A stretch of 64,000 bases of DNA from positions 186,001-250,000 of the forward strand of contig UBQW01000016.1 of the NCBI GenBank assembly GCA_900467745.1, in the 5' to 3' direction. The stretch is from Hyphomicrobiales bacterium. Its GTDB lineage: Bacteria; Pseudomonadota; Alphaproteobacteria; Rhizobiales; Rhizobiaceae. This document shows positions 32,071 to 42,000 of the stretch, in pieces (within the stretch, counting starts at the first letter, position 1; every line of letters begins with the position of its first letter). Under the pieces are notes generated by a model, which had not been told where the DNA came from, ran no database searches, and saw nothing but the letters and a program-made list of their open reading frames with translations. Made by a program: the position numbers and the translations under genes.

Positions 32071-32433
32071 TTACTTGGTTTTCTCGGTTCCATTCGGCGT
32101 TGTCACCTGCGTCTGGCCGCTCCCGCTACCACTGGGCGTAGGCGATCTGTCTGTGGCCTCCGGGGAACGACTGCTGCCGTCGGGTGCGTTGTTGTCGAAA
32201 GCACCGGGCCCAGATGGCTGTGAATTAATGGGATCGGACTTTGTTGACGCCGTCTCGCCAGAGTCCCGATCAATGCTCTCGCCCCACATTTCCACCCCAC
32301 CCCAAGCGAGCAGTGCTAACAGCATGCCGCAAACGAGAACGATGAAAACCGGCTTGCCATAACTGCCCTGACGGGCCTCCGTGGCGGTTTCTGTGACACT
32401 CGAAGATCCGGCGTCGTTGTTTTTCATAACCAT
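32071..32433 (-). CDS. Single-pass membrane protein with Ser/Pro-rich tail, unknown
   Basis: A 120-residue protein. After a short polar N terminus there is one membrane segment (PVFIVLVCGMLLALLAWGG), followed by a low-complexity tail rich in Ser, Pro, Gly, Asp and Thr that should be periplasmic. AGGAGG lies just before ATG 32433, strong support for translation. No family recognised. Confidence 0.7.
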   Translation of the reverse strand: MVMKNNDAGSSSVTETATEARQGSYGKPVFIVLVCGMLLALLAWGGVEMWGESIDRDSGETASTKSDPINSQPSGPGAFDNNAPDGSSRSPEATDRSPTPSGSGSGQTQVTTPNGTEKTK

Positions 32434-32802
32434 GGTCAGCCTCCTGTAGAAGCTCGCTCACAACAGGACCACTCCTGTCGCTTCTTCGTGAACGAGCCTG
32501 AAATACCGGGCAACCCGCTCGCGACGCGATCGTCAGAGAACAACGCCTACGGCGATAAAAGGTCCCCGCATTTCTCACAAATAGGACTGACGATTGGAGC
32601 AATACGCATCAAGGTCGTGTCAGAGCGTATGACCTGCCGATAGTGGTCAAGGCTGATCAGGGGTGGGCGAGACGTCTTCCAGACGAGAACTTTGCGACCG
32701 GAAACAGATCAAACCCCGAGAATTGATCCGGTATCTAAATTTGCAAACGCCCGTTCGGGCATACAACATCTTTGCATACCATCTCAACCCAGACGCGCGT
32801 TC
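32434..32802. other. Intergenic stretch without a convincing gene
   Basis: No supported gene. It separates the divergent small membrane protein and the 32868 operon. A weak EcfG-like element for the minus strand (GTCCC at 32562-32566 and AACG at 32542-32545, 16-bp gap) differs at one base from consensus. Confidence 0.35.
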
Positions 32803-32827
32803 GGAACTCTTAAGCAAGACCGACGTT
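32803..32827 (+). promoter_or_regulatory. EcfG (general stress sigma) promoter
   Basis: GGAAC at 32803-32807, 16 bp, then CGTT at 32824-32827: an exact match to the alphaproteobacterial EcfG/RpoE2 consensus, 41 bp before the 25-residue gene at 32868. Confidence 0.8.
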
Positions 32828-32867
32828 AGACGATCGCAAACTATAAATATCAATTGGAGAATTCATT

Positions 32868-32945
32868 ATGGGTCGCGGCATTCTACTCTGGCTTCTTGGC
32901 GTTCCACTGCCGATCATTATCCTCCTCGCTATCTTCGTGCGTTAG
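32868..32945 (+). CDS. 25-residue hydrophobic membrane peptide
   Basis: The peptide MGRGILLWLLGVPLPIIIL continues LAIFVR and stops. It is almost entirely one membrane segment with a basic residue at each end. TTGGAGAATTC precedes the ATG, and an exact EcfG promoter lies upstream. It ends 9 bp before the next membrane-protein gene, so the pair is probably one stress operon. It is far below usual gene-calling cut-offs. Confidence 0.7.
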   Translation: MGRGILLWLLGVPLPIIILLAIFVR

Positions 32946-32954
32946 GAGAAAACG

Positions 32955-33866
32955 ATGTCTCTTTCGCAAACATCGGGCGCGCTTCCCGTCGAATCCTCCA
33001 AATCCGCCGTGTCATGGGGGCCCATTTTAGGTGGCGCCTTTGCGGCAGTTGGCGTTACCCTCATCCTTTTACTCCTTGGCTCTGGCGTAGGCTTGACGAT
33101 GGTATCGCCGTGGTCTGGTGAGAGCAGTTCGGCAGCAACGGTCGGCGTAACTGCTGCGATCTGGCTCGTCGTTGTGCAGTGGCTTTCGTCGGCTCTTGGC
33201 GGCTACCTGACCGGACGGCTCCGCACGAAATGGGCGGCCATCCATACGGAGGAAGTATTTTTCCGCGATACGGCCCATGGTTTTATCAGTTGGGCTGTGG
33301 CAACCGTGTTCGTGGTCGGTTTTCTTGCATCGTCGCTGACCTCTCTTGCCGGCGCAGGGGCAAGTGCCGCCGGCGCAGCGGTTGTCGCGGCCGGGACTGC
33401 AGGAACGGCTGCCACGGCGTCCTCGACCTCGGCATTGCCAGATCTCTCGACCTCCTACTTCACCGACGTCCTTTTGCGGCCCGAGCGCGTCAGCGCGAAT
33501 GCTTCGAGGGATGACGGCGCGGCTTCGGCCGAGGTTTCGCGAATTCTCCTGAACGATGCCGCAAAGGGCGAAGTACCCGAGGGTGACAAGAGCTACATCG
33601 CGAACATCGTTGCAGCTCGCACCGGATTGTCGGAGGCAGACGCGCGTGCCCGCGTTGATACGGTATTGAAGCAGATCGACGACGCCAAGGTTGCCGCACA
33701 GGCTGCCGCCGACAAGGCCCGCAAGGCTGCCGCCACGACGGCGCTCATCGGATCGATCTCGCTCCTTATCGGCGCTTTCATCTCGAGCGCCGCTGCCGCC
33801 CTCGGCGGTCGCCAGCGCGACGATGAGGAGGATATCCTCCTGACAAGTCGAGGACCGCTAGTCTAA
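32955..33866 (+). CDS. Stress-type membrane protein, unknown function
   Basis: A 303-residue protein with about four membrane segments: two near the N terminus (GGAFAAVGVTLILLLLG; AAIWLVVVQWLSSALGG), one around residues 115-140 followed by an Ala/Gly-rich stretch, and one near the C terminus (ALIGSISLLIGAFISSAAAA). Between them is a soluble helical part (residues about 165-260). AGGAG precedes the ATG. It belongs with the 25-residue gene behind an EcfG promoter and is followed by a clear terminator. The N-terminal pattern is common in Rhizobiales hypothetical proteins. Confidence 0.82.
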   Translation: MSLSQTSGALPVESSKSAVSWGPILGGAFAAVGVTLILLLLGSGVGLTMVSPWSGESSSAATVGVTAAIWLVVVQWLSSALGGYLTGRLRTKWAAIHTEEVFFRDTAHGFISWAVATVFVVGFLASSLTSLAGAGASAAGAAVVAAGTAGTAATASSTSALPDLSTSYFTDVLLRPERVSANASRDDGAASAEVSRILLNDAAKGEVPEGDKSYIANIVAARTGLSEADARARVDTVLKQIDDAKVAAQAAADKARKAAATTALIGSISLLIGAFISSAAAALGGRQRDDEEDILLTSRGPLV

Positions 33867-33877
33867 ATTCGGAATCG

Positions 33878-33914
33878 AACCGCCCCATCGAAACTTCGCG
33901 TCGATGGGGCGGTT
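33878..33914 (+). terminator. Strong terminator hairpin
   Basis: AACCGCCCCATCGA and TCGATGGGGCGGTT form a perfect 14-bp stem with a 9-base loop, 11 bp after the stop of the membrane-protein gene. There is no long T run, as often in this group. Confidence 0.8.
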
Positions 33915-34076
33915 AGTCAGACGAATATTGAGCAGAGTTTGTTGCGCTGCTTGGCGTAAACTATCACAAAATTTGGTGGCAGGTACGACTGTCGCGACCG
34001 TGCCGATCTTTGATCTCATCGAGGACGGGATGACTGGATTTTTCTCGGGAGTACGGGGATGCGCGTGATTTCCATG

Positions 34077-35162
34077 TTAGTGCGCGAGGAGGGTGCCACC
34101 GAGGCGGAAGGGAGCCGACACGACCGCACCCACGCCATTGAGCACTAGAGCACCCGTACCAGCAACGGTGTTTTCGTTACCCGTCTTCTGGAGCTGAGGA
34201 TAAACAGCCGCCAGCGCCGCAAAGCGGTCGTGGTTTGTGCCTCCGACGGACGGCAGCGACGAAATGTCTATGACTTCCAAATTCTCCTCTTTTGCTAGTT
34301 CCTTGGTTCTGGGGTCGGCGATATCGAGCGATCCGGCAGTAGCCGCTGACCCTGCCAATCGCTTGGAAAGAGCAAGCGCCAAATCATCCTTCGATGCGAG
34401 GATGACCATCGGGTGGGAAAGTGGTTTGGTTGCAGCAAGCTGCTTTCTTAGAAGGTCGACATCAATGTCGGGGGCTGCCAGCACGACCTGATCAATCTTG
34501 CCAAGCACGTCCTCTCGCCCCATTAGGCTAAGTTGCCGGATTGACTCCACTGCCAACCAAGCGCCCATACTGTGTGCCAGCAACGTGGTTCTGACGTTGG
34601 ATTTTCCGAGATCGGTGAGAACTGAGACGAGATCGTCGCGGGCAAATGCTGCTGAGTCTCGGTCAGCGACATATCCGGTGATGGTGGCCTGAGACGGCCA
34701 GTCAAAAAGAATTGGCGAGCCGCTCACACCGGAATCGGCCGACATTTGAGCAAGGCGAAAGAGCGCTTCTTGGTAATTGTAGTTGTAACCATGGATGAAG
34801 ATGCCCGCCGACAGGGCCGAGGCGCCGTTGGAGTGGGCTGCAGCGACAAACTGGTCCCTAGTAAGGTCTCTTCTTTCAACAACGGCAAATGATTTTCTCG
34901 GATCGGGCTTTCCTTTAGGCCATTCGATCTCCGGCGGCCTGTGTCCAGGAGGGATGGCGATCGTGACCTCGCGATACCGCAGTCTGTCGGCACGCCCGAC
35001 TGTGAAAGCATAGGGAGGACTGTCTGCGGGAACGCGGACCGAGGCTACAAGGATGGTAACGGTTTTTTGCCCCGGTGGCTTGGAAACCAATGCCAGGGTC
35101 TCAGGCCCCGGGCGGGCGCAAGACGACAATACAAAAAGAACAAAAAGGATCGCAATACGCAT
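34077..35162 (-). CDS. Alpha/beta hydrolase lipoprotein, DUF900 type
   Basis: A 361-residue envelope protein. The N terminus MRIAILFVLFVLSSCARPG has a lipobox (LSSC), so it is probably lipidated and facing the periplasm. The hydrolase part has FIHGYNYNYQEALFR and the nucleophile serine in LLAHSMGAW, with a late NHDRF that may supply the histidine. These are DUF900 features; the substrate is unknown. No EcfG promoter was seen upstream. Confidence 0.85.
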   Translation of the reverse strand: MRIAILFVLFVLSSCARPGPETLALVSKPPGQKTVTILVASVRVPADSPPYAFTVGRADRLRYREVTIAIPPGHRPPEIEWPKGKPDPRKSFAVVERRDLTRDQFVAAAHSNGASALSAGIFIHGYNYNYQEALFRLAQMSADSGVSGSPILFDWPSQATITGYVADRDSAAFARDDLVSVLTDLGKSNVRTTLLAHSMGAWLAVESIRQLSLMGREDVLGKIDQVVLAAPDIDVDLLRKQLAATKPLSHPMVILASKDDLALALSKRLAGSAATAGSLDIADPRTKELAKEENLEVIDISSLPSVGGTNHDRFAALAAVYPQLQKTGNENTVAGTGALVLNGVGAVVSAPFRLGGTLLAH

Positions 35163-35497
35163 AGGACCTCGGCTGAAAAACCGTTAGGTACCTACATCGC
35201 TTGCCACCAATTGGAATAGCAGACCGACGCGGGTTCACCTCATTTGGCGAGCTGTTGCCGTTCGGTCACGCTGCAATCGGAGAGAATGCAACCATTTTGC
35301 AGCCCGCACCCCGCGGCGTGACTTGGCCATTCCAGCAGCCCGCAGTTGCGCCTACGAGAAAACCTTCAAGCTCAAATTTTAAAAGGCCGCATTTTGTCAG
35401 TTGGGCGCCAGGATTTGCTCGTGTGCTAGCGCACCAACGTGACGTCAATTGACGACGACCATCGCTCCCTGATCTGCTAAATGTCGATAGGCATCGT
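35163..35497. other. 335-bp stretch with no gene seen
   Basis: Upstream of the lipoprotein hydrolase and downstream of the molybdenum hydroxylase genes. Frames are short and unconvincing, and no promoter or terminator could be assigned with confidence. Confidence 0.35.
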
Positions 35498-37782
35498 TCA
35501 CAACACCTTGTCCAGCGTGATCGGCAGGTCACGCACCCGGATGCCGGTCGCGTTGTAAACTGCGTTCGCAACGGCCGCGCCGACCCCGGTAATGCCGATC
35601 TCGCCGATCCCGCGAGCACCCATCGGCGCCTGCGGATCGGGTATGTTTGTGTAGAGTATGTCGATATTAGGAACGTCCATCTGCACCGGCACGTGATATT
35701 CGGCCAGCGAGGCATTGACTATTCGGCCGGTCCGCTCATCGAAATTTGTCTCTTCCGTAAGCGCCAGGCCAATGCCCATCACGATGCCCCCCTTGAACTG
35801 GCTGGTTGCCGTCTTGGCATTTAGTATCTGCCCGGCGTCGAAGGATCCGAGAAAACGCGACACACGGATTTCGCCCGTTACAGCACTAACCCGCACCTCA
35901 CAAAACTGAGCGCCGTAAGAGTGCATGGAGAAAGCCTCCATTTCCGCCGGTGGCGGTGCCTCTGCCTGACAGACCAATTCAGAGCGTCCGGCACGGTTGA
36001 GAATAGACTGATAGCTCTCAAACCGGCTGTGATCGTCGCGATGACTTAGGCCACCGTCGCGTGTCTCGACATCGGCGAGCGATAGGCCAGCCAATGGCGA
36101 GTCGTTACCAGCGAGCTTGATCAATTCCTCGACAAAGACTTCAGTCGCCGCAATCACCGCACCACCGATCGATGCCGTTTGCGTCGATCCACCCGCAATT
36201 ACGCCACGCGGTAAGCTGCTGTCGCCATATTCAAAGGTGACGTCCGCCATCAACACCCCGAGGCGAGCCGCGATATGTTGCGCTTGGGCTGTCGCAGTGC
36301 CCATCCCCATGTCATGCACGGCGGTCGATACGGTTACGTGACCATCCGCTGTCAGCCTGATCTTCACCGCGCTACCAGGGAAGCGATGGTAGGGATAGGT
36401 CGCGGTTGCGCAACCCATGCCAATGAGCCATTCGCCGTCGCGTCTTTCCCGCGGCGTTCGGCTGCGGTCACGCCATCCAAAAGTCTCCGCTCCTTTCCCG
36501 TAAGCTTCGGTCAGGTAGCGTGACGAAAATGGCTTGCCGGTGGTCGGGTCTTTTTCCGGCTCGATCCGGCGACGCAGTTCGATCGGATCGAGGCCAAGTT
36601 TTTCCGCCAGCTCGTCGATTGCACATTCGAGCGCGAAGGTGCCAACTGACTCACCCGGCGCGCGCATGAAGGTGTTGGCGAGCATGTCCATGTCGGCGAC
36701 ATCCTGAGCAAGCTTGAACGTCTTGGCCGCGTAGAGATGCCGGGCGGGGAAAGTAAACTGCTCCGGACAGGAGTTGTGCAGGGTCATCGCAGCGGTGCCG
36801 GTATGGATCAGTGCATCCAGCGTACCATCGGCCCGAGCGCCGAGCGCCACCCGCTGTTCCGTCACCGTGCGGCCACCGACGACGCGGAACACGCCTTCGC
36901 GTGACAGCATGATGCGCACCGGCCGCTCGGCCAGTTTCGAGGCAGCGATGGCGAGGATCTGATGATCCCACAGACATTTGCCCCCGAAGCCGCCACCGAC
37001 ATAGGGCGAGGTGACGCGAACCTTGCCAGGTTCAAGCCCGAAGATATCGCCAAGCTGGCCAGCGGTCAGATCGAGCAACTGGCTGGCATCATGCAAGTGC
37101 AGCGCATCGCCATTCCAGGCCACCGTCGCCGCATGCAGCTCGATGGCATTGTGGTTGTGGCGAGGCGTCCGGTAGATCAGATCCACCTGGACGTCGGCAT
37201 TGGCGAGCGCTGTTTCGGCATCTCCGATCTCCAGCACGGGCGGCTGGCCAAGCAGCGTTTCCAGCTGCCGCGGCGTTTGTTTCCCTCGTTAAAAGAGGTC
37301 ACGGCAGGGAGGCTTGCATAACTCGCCTTGATCAGCGAGGCGGCAAAATCCGCTTGCTCCTGTGTTTCGGCCAGAACCAGCGCGATCGGCTGGCCGTTCC
37401 AGTGGATCTCGTCATTCTGCATCACCGGGAGGTCGCTGGCGCCGGCGGCCGTCGGAGAGGACATCATCAACGACGGCGCCTTCATGCGCGGTGCATTGTG
37501 ATAGGTCATGACAAGGATGACGCCCGGGGCCGCTTCCGCAGCAGTCACGTCGAGCTCCGTGATTTTACCGCGCGCGATGCTGCTGAAGGCGAGTGCCGCA
37601 TAGCTGAGGTTTTCATAGGCAAACTCCGCGGCAAAACGCGCCTTTCCCTGCACTTTCAGCGGGCCGTCGACGCGCGAGACGGGCTGTCCGAGAGCACCGT
37701 GTTTGCGCAACATCGGATCGGGCGTGACGGCAGGCTGCCAGCGGCCGGATTTGTTTTTATCGGCTTCAGGTTGGACGCTCAT
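35498..37782 (-). pseudogene. Molybdopterin-binding large subunit of a xanthine dehydrogenase/aldehyde oxidoreductase, frameshifted
   Basis: The protein, about 760 residues, is read in two frames. The N-terminal frame (37782 down to 37177) is normal through SFNEGNK and then turns into unrelated sequence; the family frame resumes as QTPRQLETLLGQPPVLEIG and continues to the stop at 35498. The change maps to about 37279-37285, at a GGGAAAC stretch, and one extra A restores the frame. The Mo-site motifs GGGFGGKCLWDH and the catalytic-Glu region GIGEIGITGVG are intact. It starts in an ATGA overlap with the FAD gene. Either a recent inactivation or a sequencing error. Closest layout: PaoC/YagR type. 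Confidence 0.85.
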
Positions 37783-38768
37783 GCGTTGTCTCCCTTCAAT
37801 TCGTCAAGCACGGCGACAATTGTGCGTATCGCCAATTCAATCTTAAAGCCATTGTCGCCAAGAGCGACGGCATCGGCGAGTTCGGCTTCGGCGGCACCTC
37901 GGAAGCTCTCCGTACCGGCCACCTGCCCCTTCAGCGCAAGTTCCGCCTTCGTGGCTCGCCATGGCTTGTGGGCAACGCCGCCGAGCGCAAGGCGCACGTC
38001 ACGCACCTTGCCCGCTTCGTCGATGTCGAGCGCAGCGGCGACCGATATAAGCGCGAAGGCATAGCTGGCGCGGTCGCGAACCTTTCTGTAGGTCGAGCGA
38101 CGCGCAAAACCGAGTGGCGGGATTTCGATCGCGGTGATCAGTTCATCAGGCTGCAGTTCCGTTTCAATCTCTGGCCGATCGCCTGGCAGACGGTGCAGTT
38201 TGGCCAGCGGCATGCTGCGGCTAACGGCCGCACCGTGCAGATGAACCACCGCATCAAGCGCGGCGAGAGCGACGCACATGTCCGACGGATGAGTGGCGAC
38301 ACAGCTATCGGATGCACCGAGAATTGCGTGGTAGCGGTTGAACCCTTCAAGCGCGTCGCATCCTGCCTGTGGCTGGCGTTTGTTGCATCGCGCCGCGTTG
38401 TCGTAAAAATATCGGCAGCGGGTGCGTTGCAGAATATTGCCGCCGACCGTCGCGACGTTGCGGATCTGCGCGCTCGCGCCCGCGAGGATCGAGCGCGAGA
38501 GCAACGGGAAATCGGACCGAACCGCCGGATGCGCGGCGAGCGCCGTGTTTTTAGCGGCAGCGCCGATCAGGAGTCTGCCGTCGGCGCGCTGTTCGATGTC
38601 GCCGGGCAGGTGTGTGACGTCAACAAGCGTCTCCGGCTGTTCGACAGTTTCACGCATCAGATCGACGAGATTGGTGCCGCCACCAAGGTATTTCGCGGAC
38701 GGACCGGCCTTCTTCAAGGTGATCGCTGAAGCGGCGTCCTCCGCCTGCTGATAGGAAAAGATATTCAT
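37779..38768 (-). CDS. FAD-binding medium subunit of a molybdenum hydroxylase (PaoB/YagS type)
   Basis: A 329-residue electron-transfer subunit with the FAD motif KYLGGGTNLVDLMRE, the second site TVGGNILQRTRC and a cluster of cysteines (RCRYFYDNAARCNKRQPQAGC) as in PaoB, which binds an additional 4Fe-4S cluster. ATG 38768 (MNIFSYQQAE) overlaps the upstream stop in ATGA; likewise its own stop overlaps the Mo subunit start. The subunits are therefore translated in tandem. Confidence 0.92.
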   Translation of the reverse strand: MNIFSYQQAEDAASAITLKKAGPSAKYLGGGTNLVDLMRETVEQPETLVDVTHLPGDIEQRADGRLLIGAAAKNTALAAHPAVRSDFPLLSRSILAGASAQIRNVATVGGNILQRTRCRYFYDNAARCNKRQPQAGCDALEGFNRYHAILGASDSCVATHPSDMCVALAALDAVVHLHGAAVSRSMPLAKLHRLPGDRPEIETELQPDELITAIEIPPLGFARRSTYRKVRDRASYAFALISVAAALDIDEAGKVRDVRLALGGVAHKPWRATKAELALKGQVAGTESFRGAAEAELADAVALGDNGFKIELAIRTIVAVLDELKGDNA

Positions 38769-39298
38769 GCCCGTACCCTTTCCTCGCTCGGAGCAGCCGC
38801 CTTGTGGGCAAGCGTGTCTACGATTGCTTCGACAATGCCGTTGTAGGCGCCGCAACGACAGAGATTGCCGCTCATGCGCTCGCGGATTTCACGCTCGTCG
38901 ATTGGGGTATCGGCTGCTGTGAGATTTCCGGTCACGACGCTCGGGACGTTGCGTTCGATCTCGCCCGCCATCCCGATAGCGGAACAGAGCTGGCCCGGTG
39001 TGCAATAGCCGCATTGAAAGCCGTCATGCTCGATAAAGGCTTGCTGCAGCGGATGGAGGTTGCCATTGACCGCAAGCCCTTCAACCGTGGTGATGCTGCG
39101 GCCTTGATACTGGACCGCTAGGGCCAGACAGGAATTGATGCGCTCGCCATCCACCAAAACGGTGCAGGCGCCGCATGCTCCTTGATCACAACCCTTCTTA
39201 GTCCCCATCAGACCCAGATAATTGCGCATGAGATCGAGCAACGAGGTGCGGATGTCCGCCTCAGTCTCGATATCCTCTCCATTGATGATAAAATGCAT
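38765..39298 (-). CDS. 2Fe-2S small subunit of a molybdenum hydroxylase (PaoA/YagT type)
   Basis: A 177-residue protein carrying two 2Fe-2S clusters: the plant-ferredoxin type (GCDQGACGACTVLVDG with the distal Cys in INSC) and the all-helical type (CGYCTPGQ and CRCG). ATG 39298 (MHFIINGEDIE) has AAGGAG at a good distance. No Tat leader is present, unlike periplasmic PaoA, so this complex should be cytoplasmic. First gene of the three-subunit operon. Confidence 0.94.
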   Translation of the reverse strand: MHFIINGEDIETEADIRTSLLDLMRNYLGLMGTKKGCDQGACGACTVLVDGERINSCLALAVQYQGRSITTVEGLAVNGNLHPLQQAFIEHDGFQCGYCTPGQLCSAIGMAGEIERNVPSVVTGNLTAADTPIDEREIRERMSGNLCRCGAYNGIVEAIVDTLAHKAAAPSEERVRA

Positions 39299-39454
39299 GA
39301 GACATCTCCTTTGACTGAAGAGCATTGAGGCTTGAAAAGCATGGGCGATGTTGAGCCGCAGGAACGAAACGGATGTTCGCGGCCATTTGATCCGTCGCGA
39401 GAAGAGATTTCTGTCGGTTCCGGGCAACAAGCCCGCACACCGGATGAGATTTGC

Positions 39455-40474
39455 TCAGGTCGGCACCAATGCGGATTGGCGACAAGCGGCAATATCCGCG
39501 ACCACCGAGAGCGCAAGCGAATGGGCGTCACGAGCGCGACTGAACAGGCCGATCGGCGCTTTGATCTGGTCGATCGCCTTGTCCGAATGTCCTCGCTCTC
39601 GAAGCCGCTCCATCCTCTTCTCGTGGGTTCGACTGCTGCCCAAAGCGCCCAAATAGAACGGGTGGGCGTGTAGAGCGGCCTCGAGGATCGGGAGTTCGAG
39701 ATCAAGATCGTGCTGTAGAAGCGCAACGGCAGTGTCTGCGTCGATCAGCCGGTCGCCAGGCAGCTCACCGACAACCGCATCATGTAGGAGGACTTCGTAA
39801 CCTGCTGCCCGCGCGACTTTGGCGGCAACCTCGACCTCCAACGTGCGCCCGGAAAGGAAGACCCGAACGGCCGGACGATAACAGGTCAGAAAGGTCTCAT
39901 CATCCCAACCGGCACCTGATATTCCAGCAACGAAGGAAAGCGATTGGCTGCTCGGACGATAAGCCAATCCAGCGGTTCTGCGACAGTTTAGACCTTCGAT
40001 CACTTTTCGAATTGGTCGAATGTCCCGTAAAATGTGAACGGCAACAGTGATCCCGCCTCCACATGGCAAGACGATATCAAAGAACCGCGAGCCCTCGCCC
40101 AGCATGACGAACCGATCAGATCCTTTGGAGATTGCTTGCAAAGCCTCAGCCGCGACAGCGGCTTCGGTACACCCTCCGGAGACATAACCGCAGTAATGGC
40201 CACCATCGGTCACAGCCATATGAGCGCCAAGGGAACGGGACGAGCCACCGCGAATTTCAACGAGTGTGCACAATGCAACTTGTCGACCGGCAAGTGCGGC
40301 CTGCAACGCGAAATCGAGAACCTCGAGAGTAGAATCCGTCGAGAACGCTCTAGCCGGCAGCGGCGACACTCCGTCGATGGAAGATCGTTGAGGTGGTAAC
40401 GAGGGATTGTTTTGCCGCCAACGGAACGTCCTTCCCTGATCTGGGTTATGAATGCCTGGATGGTGCCAAATCAT
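39455..40474 (-). CDS. XdhC-family molybdenum cofactor insertion chaperone
   Basis: A 339-residue protein. XdhC proteins bind Moco, promote its sulfuration and insert it into the hydroxylase. Family motifs: RGGSSRSLGAHMAVT, GYVSGGCTEAAV and a C-terminal Rossmann part (HPFYLGALGSSRTHEKRMERL). AGGAG lies 8 bp before ATG 40474; the first 45 residues are an extension not obviously part of the fold. It lies upstream of the Mo hydroxylase genes in the same direction. Confidence 0.88.
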   Translation of the reverse strand: MIWHHPGIHNPDQGRTFRWRQNNPSLPPQRSSIDGVSPLPARAFSTDSTLEVLDFALQAALAGRQVALCTLVEIRGGSSRSLGAHMAVTDGGHYCGYVSGGCTEAAVAAEALQAISKGSDRFVMLGEGSRFFDIVLPCGGGITVAVHILRDIRPIRKVIEGLNCRRTAGLAYRPSSQSLSFVAGISGAGWDDETFLTCYRPAVRVFLSGRTLEVEVAAKVARAAGYEVLLHDAVVGELPGDRLIDADTAVALLQHDLDLELPILEAALHAHPFYLGALGSSRTHEKRMERLRERGHSDKAIDQIKAPIGLFSRARDAHSLALSVVADIAACRQSALVPT

Positions 40475-40696
40475 AACATCACTCCTACGGGTCTTAGCGG
40501 TCGAAAGGTCAAGAGACAGACCGTCCGGAAGCCGCGCCCAGCACAGGTTGGCTTCATCGCCTGTTTCAGCAGTTTAGACATGACATCCATCACAATCCTC
40601 AATAGAAGTTGGATGGCACTCCGGACAAGCGGAGGAGCCTCCGTTTACAGGTAGTGGCTGGCGTCGTTTCGTCAAGCCCCGTCATGGGGTTGGAAA

Positions 40697-41296
40697 TTGT
40701 TACCAAAAGAGCATGCATCGCAATCCGAGGACCGGCCGAAGCTACGAGCAGATGCGCAGCGCAACCGCGCCAAGCTGGTCGAGGTCGCCTCGCAAGCCTT
40801 TGCTGATCGCGGTGCTGATGCATCGCTTGAAGAAATTGCCCGGCGGGCAGGCGTCGGTATCGGTACGCTTTATCGACACTTTCCGACCCGCGAACATCTC
40901 GTCGAGGTGGTCTATAGGCGTGAACTTGAATTGCTCGCCGGCGCTGCGAGCGAGCTCTTGGCCGACAACGCACCCGATATCGCGCTCGACAAGTGGATGC
41001 ACCGTTTCGTCAGTTACATGGCGGCTAAGCGCGGCATGGCGAGCAGCCTGAAGCTGCTATTCACCTCGAATTCCGCCCTGTTCACAGATGGAACGACGGT
41101 TATGACCGCCGCATTCGACCAGCTTCTGCGTGCCGCAATCAGAGCGGGGACGGTGAAGGATGATCTTGAGGCGAGTGACGTTCTCTACACGCTCTTTGCA
41201 ATCTACACGATCCCAGACGCTCCCGACTGGCGCGAACGGGCGCATAAAATCGTTCGCCTGATCATGGACGGTTTACGCACTTGCCCGAAGGCCTGA
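40697..41296 (+). CDS. TetR-family transcriptional regulator
   Basis: A 199-residue regulator; the helix-turn-helix reads AFADRGADASLEEIARRAGVGIGTLYRHFPTRE. It is divergent from the xdhC/Mo hydroxylase genes and so a likely repressor of them, with an aldehyde or N-heterocycle as possible effector. No good ATG precedes the domain in frame; TTG 40697 is taken as start, but this is uncertain. Confidence 0.85.
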   Translation: MLPKEHASQSEDRPKLRADAQRNRAKLVEVASQAFADRGADASLEEIARRAGVGIGTLYRHFPTREHLVEVVYRRELELLAGAASELLADNAPDIALDKWMHRFVSYMAAKRGMASSLKLLFTSNSALFTDGTTVMTAAFDQLLRAAIRAGTVKDDLEASDVLYTLFAIYTIPDAPDWRERAHKIVRLIMDGLRTCPKA

Positions 41297-41337
41297 CAAT
41301 CGGCCATCGTTGGTAAAATTCAATTGGAGCATGCCGC

Positions 41338-42000
41338 GTGAGCAACGAACAAGTTTTTCCCGGTCGGCCGGGCAGATCTGACATCTCCGTTGGCATCGTC
41401 ATTCTCGCCGCGGGCAGATCGACGCGGATGTCGACTGATATCGGCCACAAACTGCTCGCGACATTTGGCGGTGTTCCGCTCGTGCGGCGTGTCGCCTTGC
41501 AGGCGATCGAAAGCAGGGCCAAGCACGTCTACGCGGTCACCGGCTTCCGGCATGAAGAAATCGGAGACTGCCTTGCCGGCCTCGAAATCACGCTCACTTT
41601 CAATCCGGAGTTCGCATCCGGCATGGCAAGCTCGCTGGTCGCCGGCCTGAAATTCCCCGGAGTGATGGACCATGATGGAATCCTGATACTATTAGCTGAC
41701 ATGCCAGCCATCACCGCGCTCGATCTGGATCAGCTAATCATGGCGTTCGAAACGTCGAATGGAAGCGCGGTGGTTCGCGCAAGCCACGCTGGCACTCCCG
41801 GCAATCCGGTCGTCCTACCTGGTGCGCTTTATCGGCAGGCCCTGCTATTGAGAGGCGATCGAGGCGCCAAGGGCCTCATCGAAAGCTCGGATCTCGACAT
41901 TATGGAGGTAGAGATTGGTGAGGGCGCCACTATAGATATCGATACGAAGGAAGATCTCCAGAAGCACGGCGACACATTGGACGGATACAACGCCGTTTAA
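41338..42000 (+). CDS. MobA-like nucleotidyltransferase (MocA type, molybdenum cofactor)
   Basis: A 220-residue enzyme expected to form the cytosine dinucleotide of molybdopterin used by this hydroxylase family. It contains the NTP-binding signature VILAAGRSTRMS and the metal site LLADMPA. It starts at GTG 41338 with GGAG upstream, 41 bp after the TetR gene. With XdhC it supplies the maturation functions for the adjacent hydroxylase. Confidence 0.86.
   Translation: MSNEQVFPGRPGRSDISVGIVILAAGRSTRMSTDIGHKLLATFGGVPLVRRVALQAIESRAKHVYAVTGFRHEEIGDCLAGLEITLTFNPEFASGMASSLVAGLKFPGVMDHDGILILLADMPAITALDLDQLIMAFETSNGSAVVRASHAGTPGNPVVLPGALYRQALLLRGDRGAKGLIESSDLDIMEVEIGEGATIDIDTKEDLQKHGDTLDGYNAV

Noticed and set aside
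32542..32566. EcfG-like site for the 32071 gene
   Set aside because: The -35 reads GGGAC, and the distance to the gene is over 100 bp, so support is too weak.
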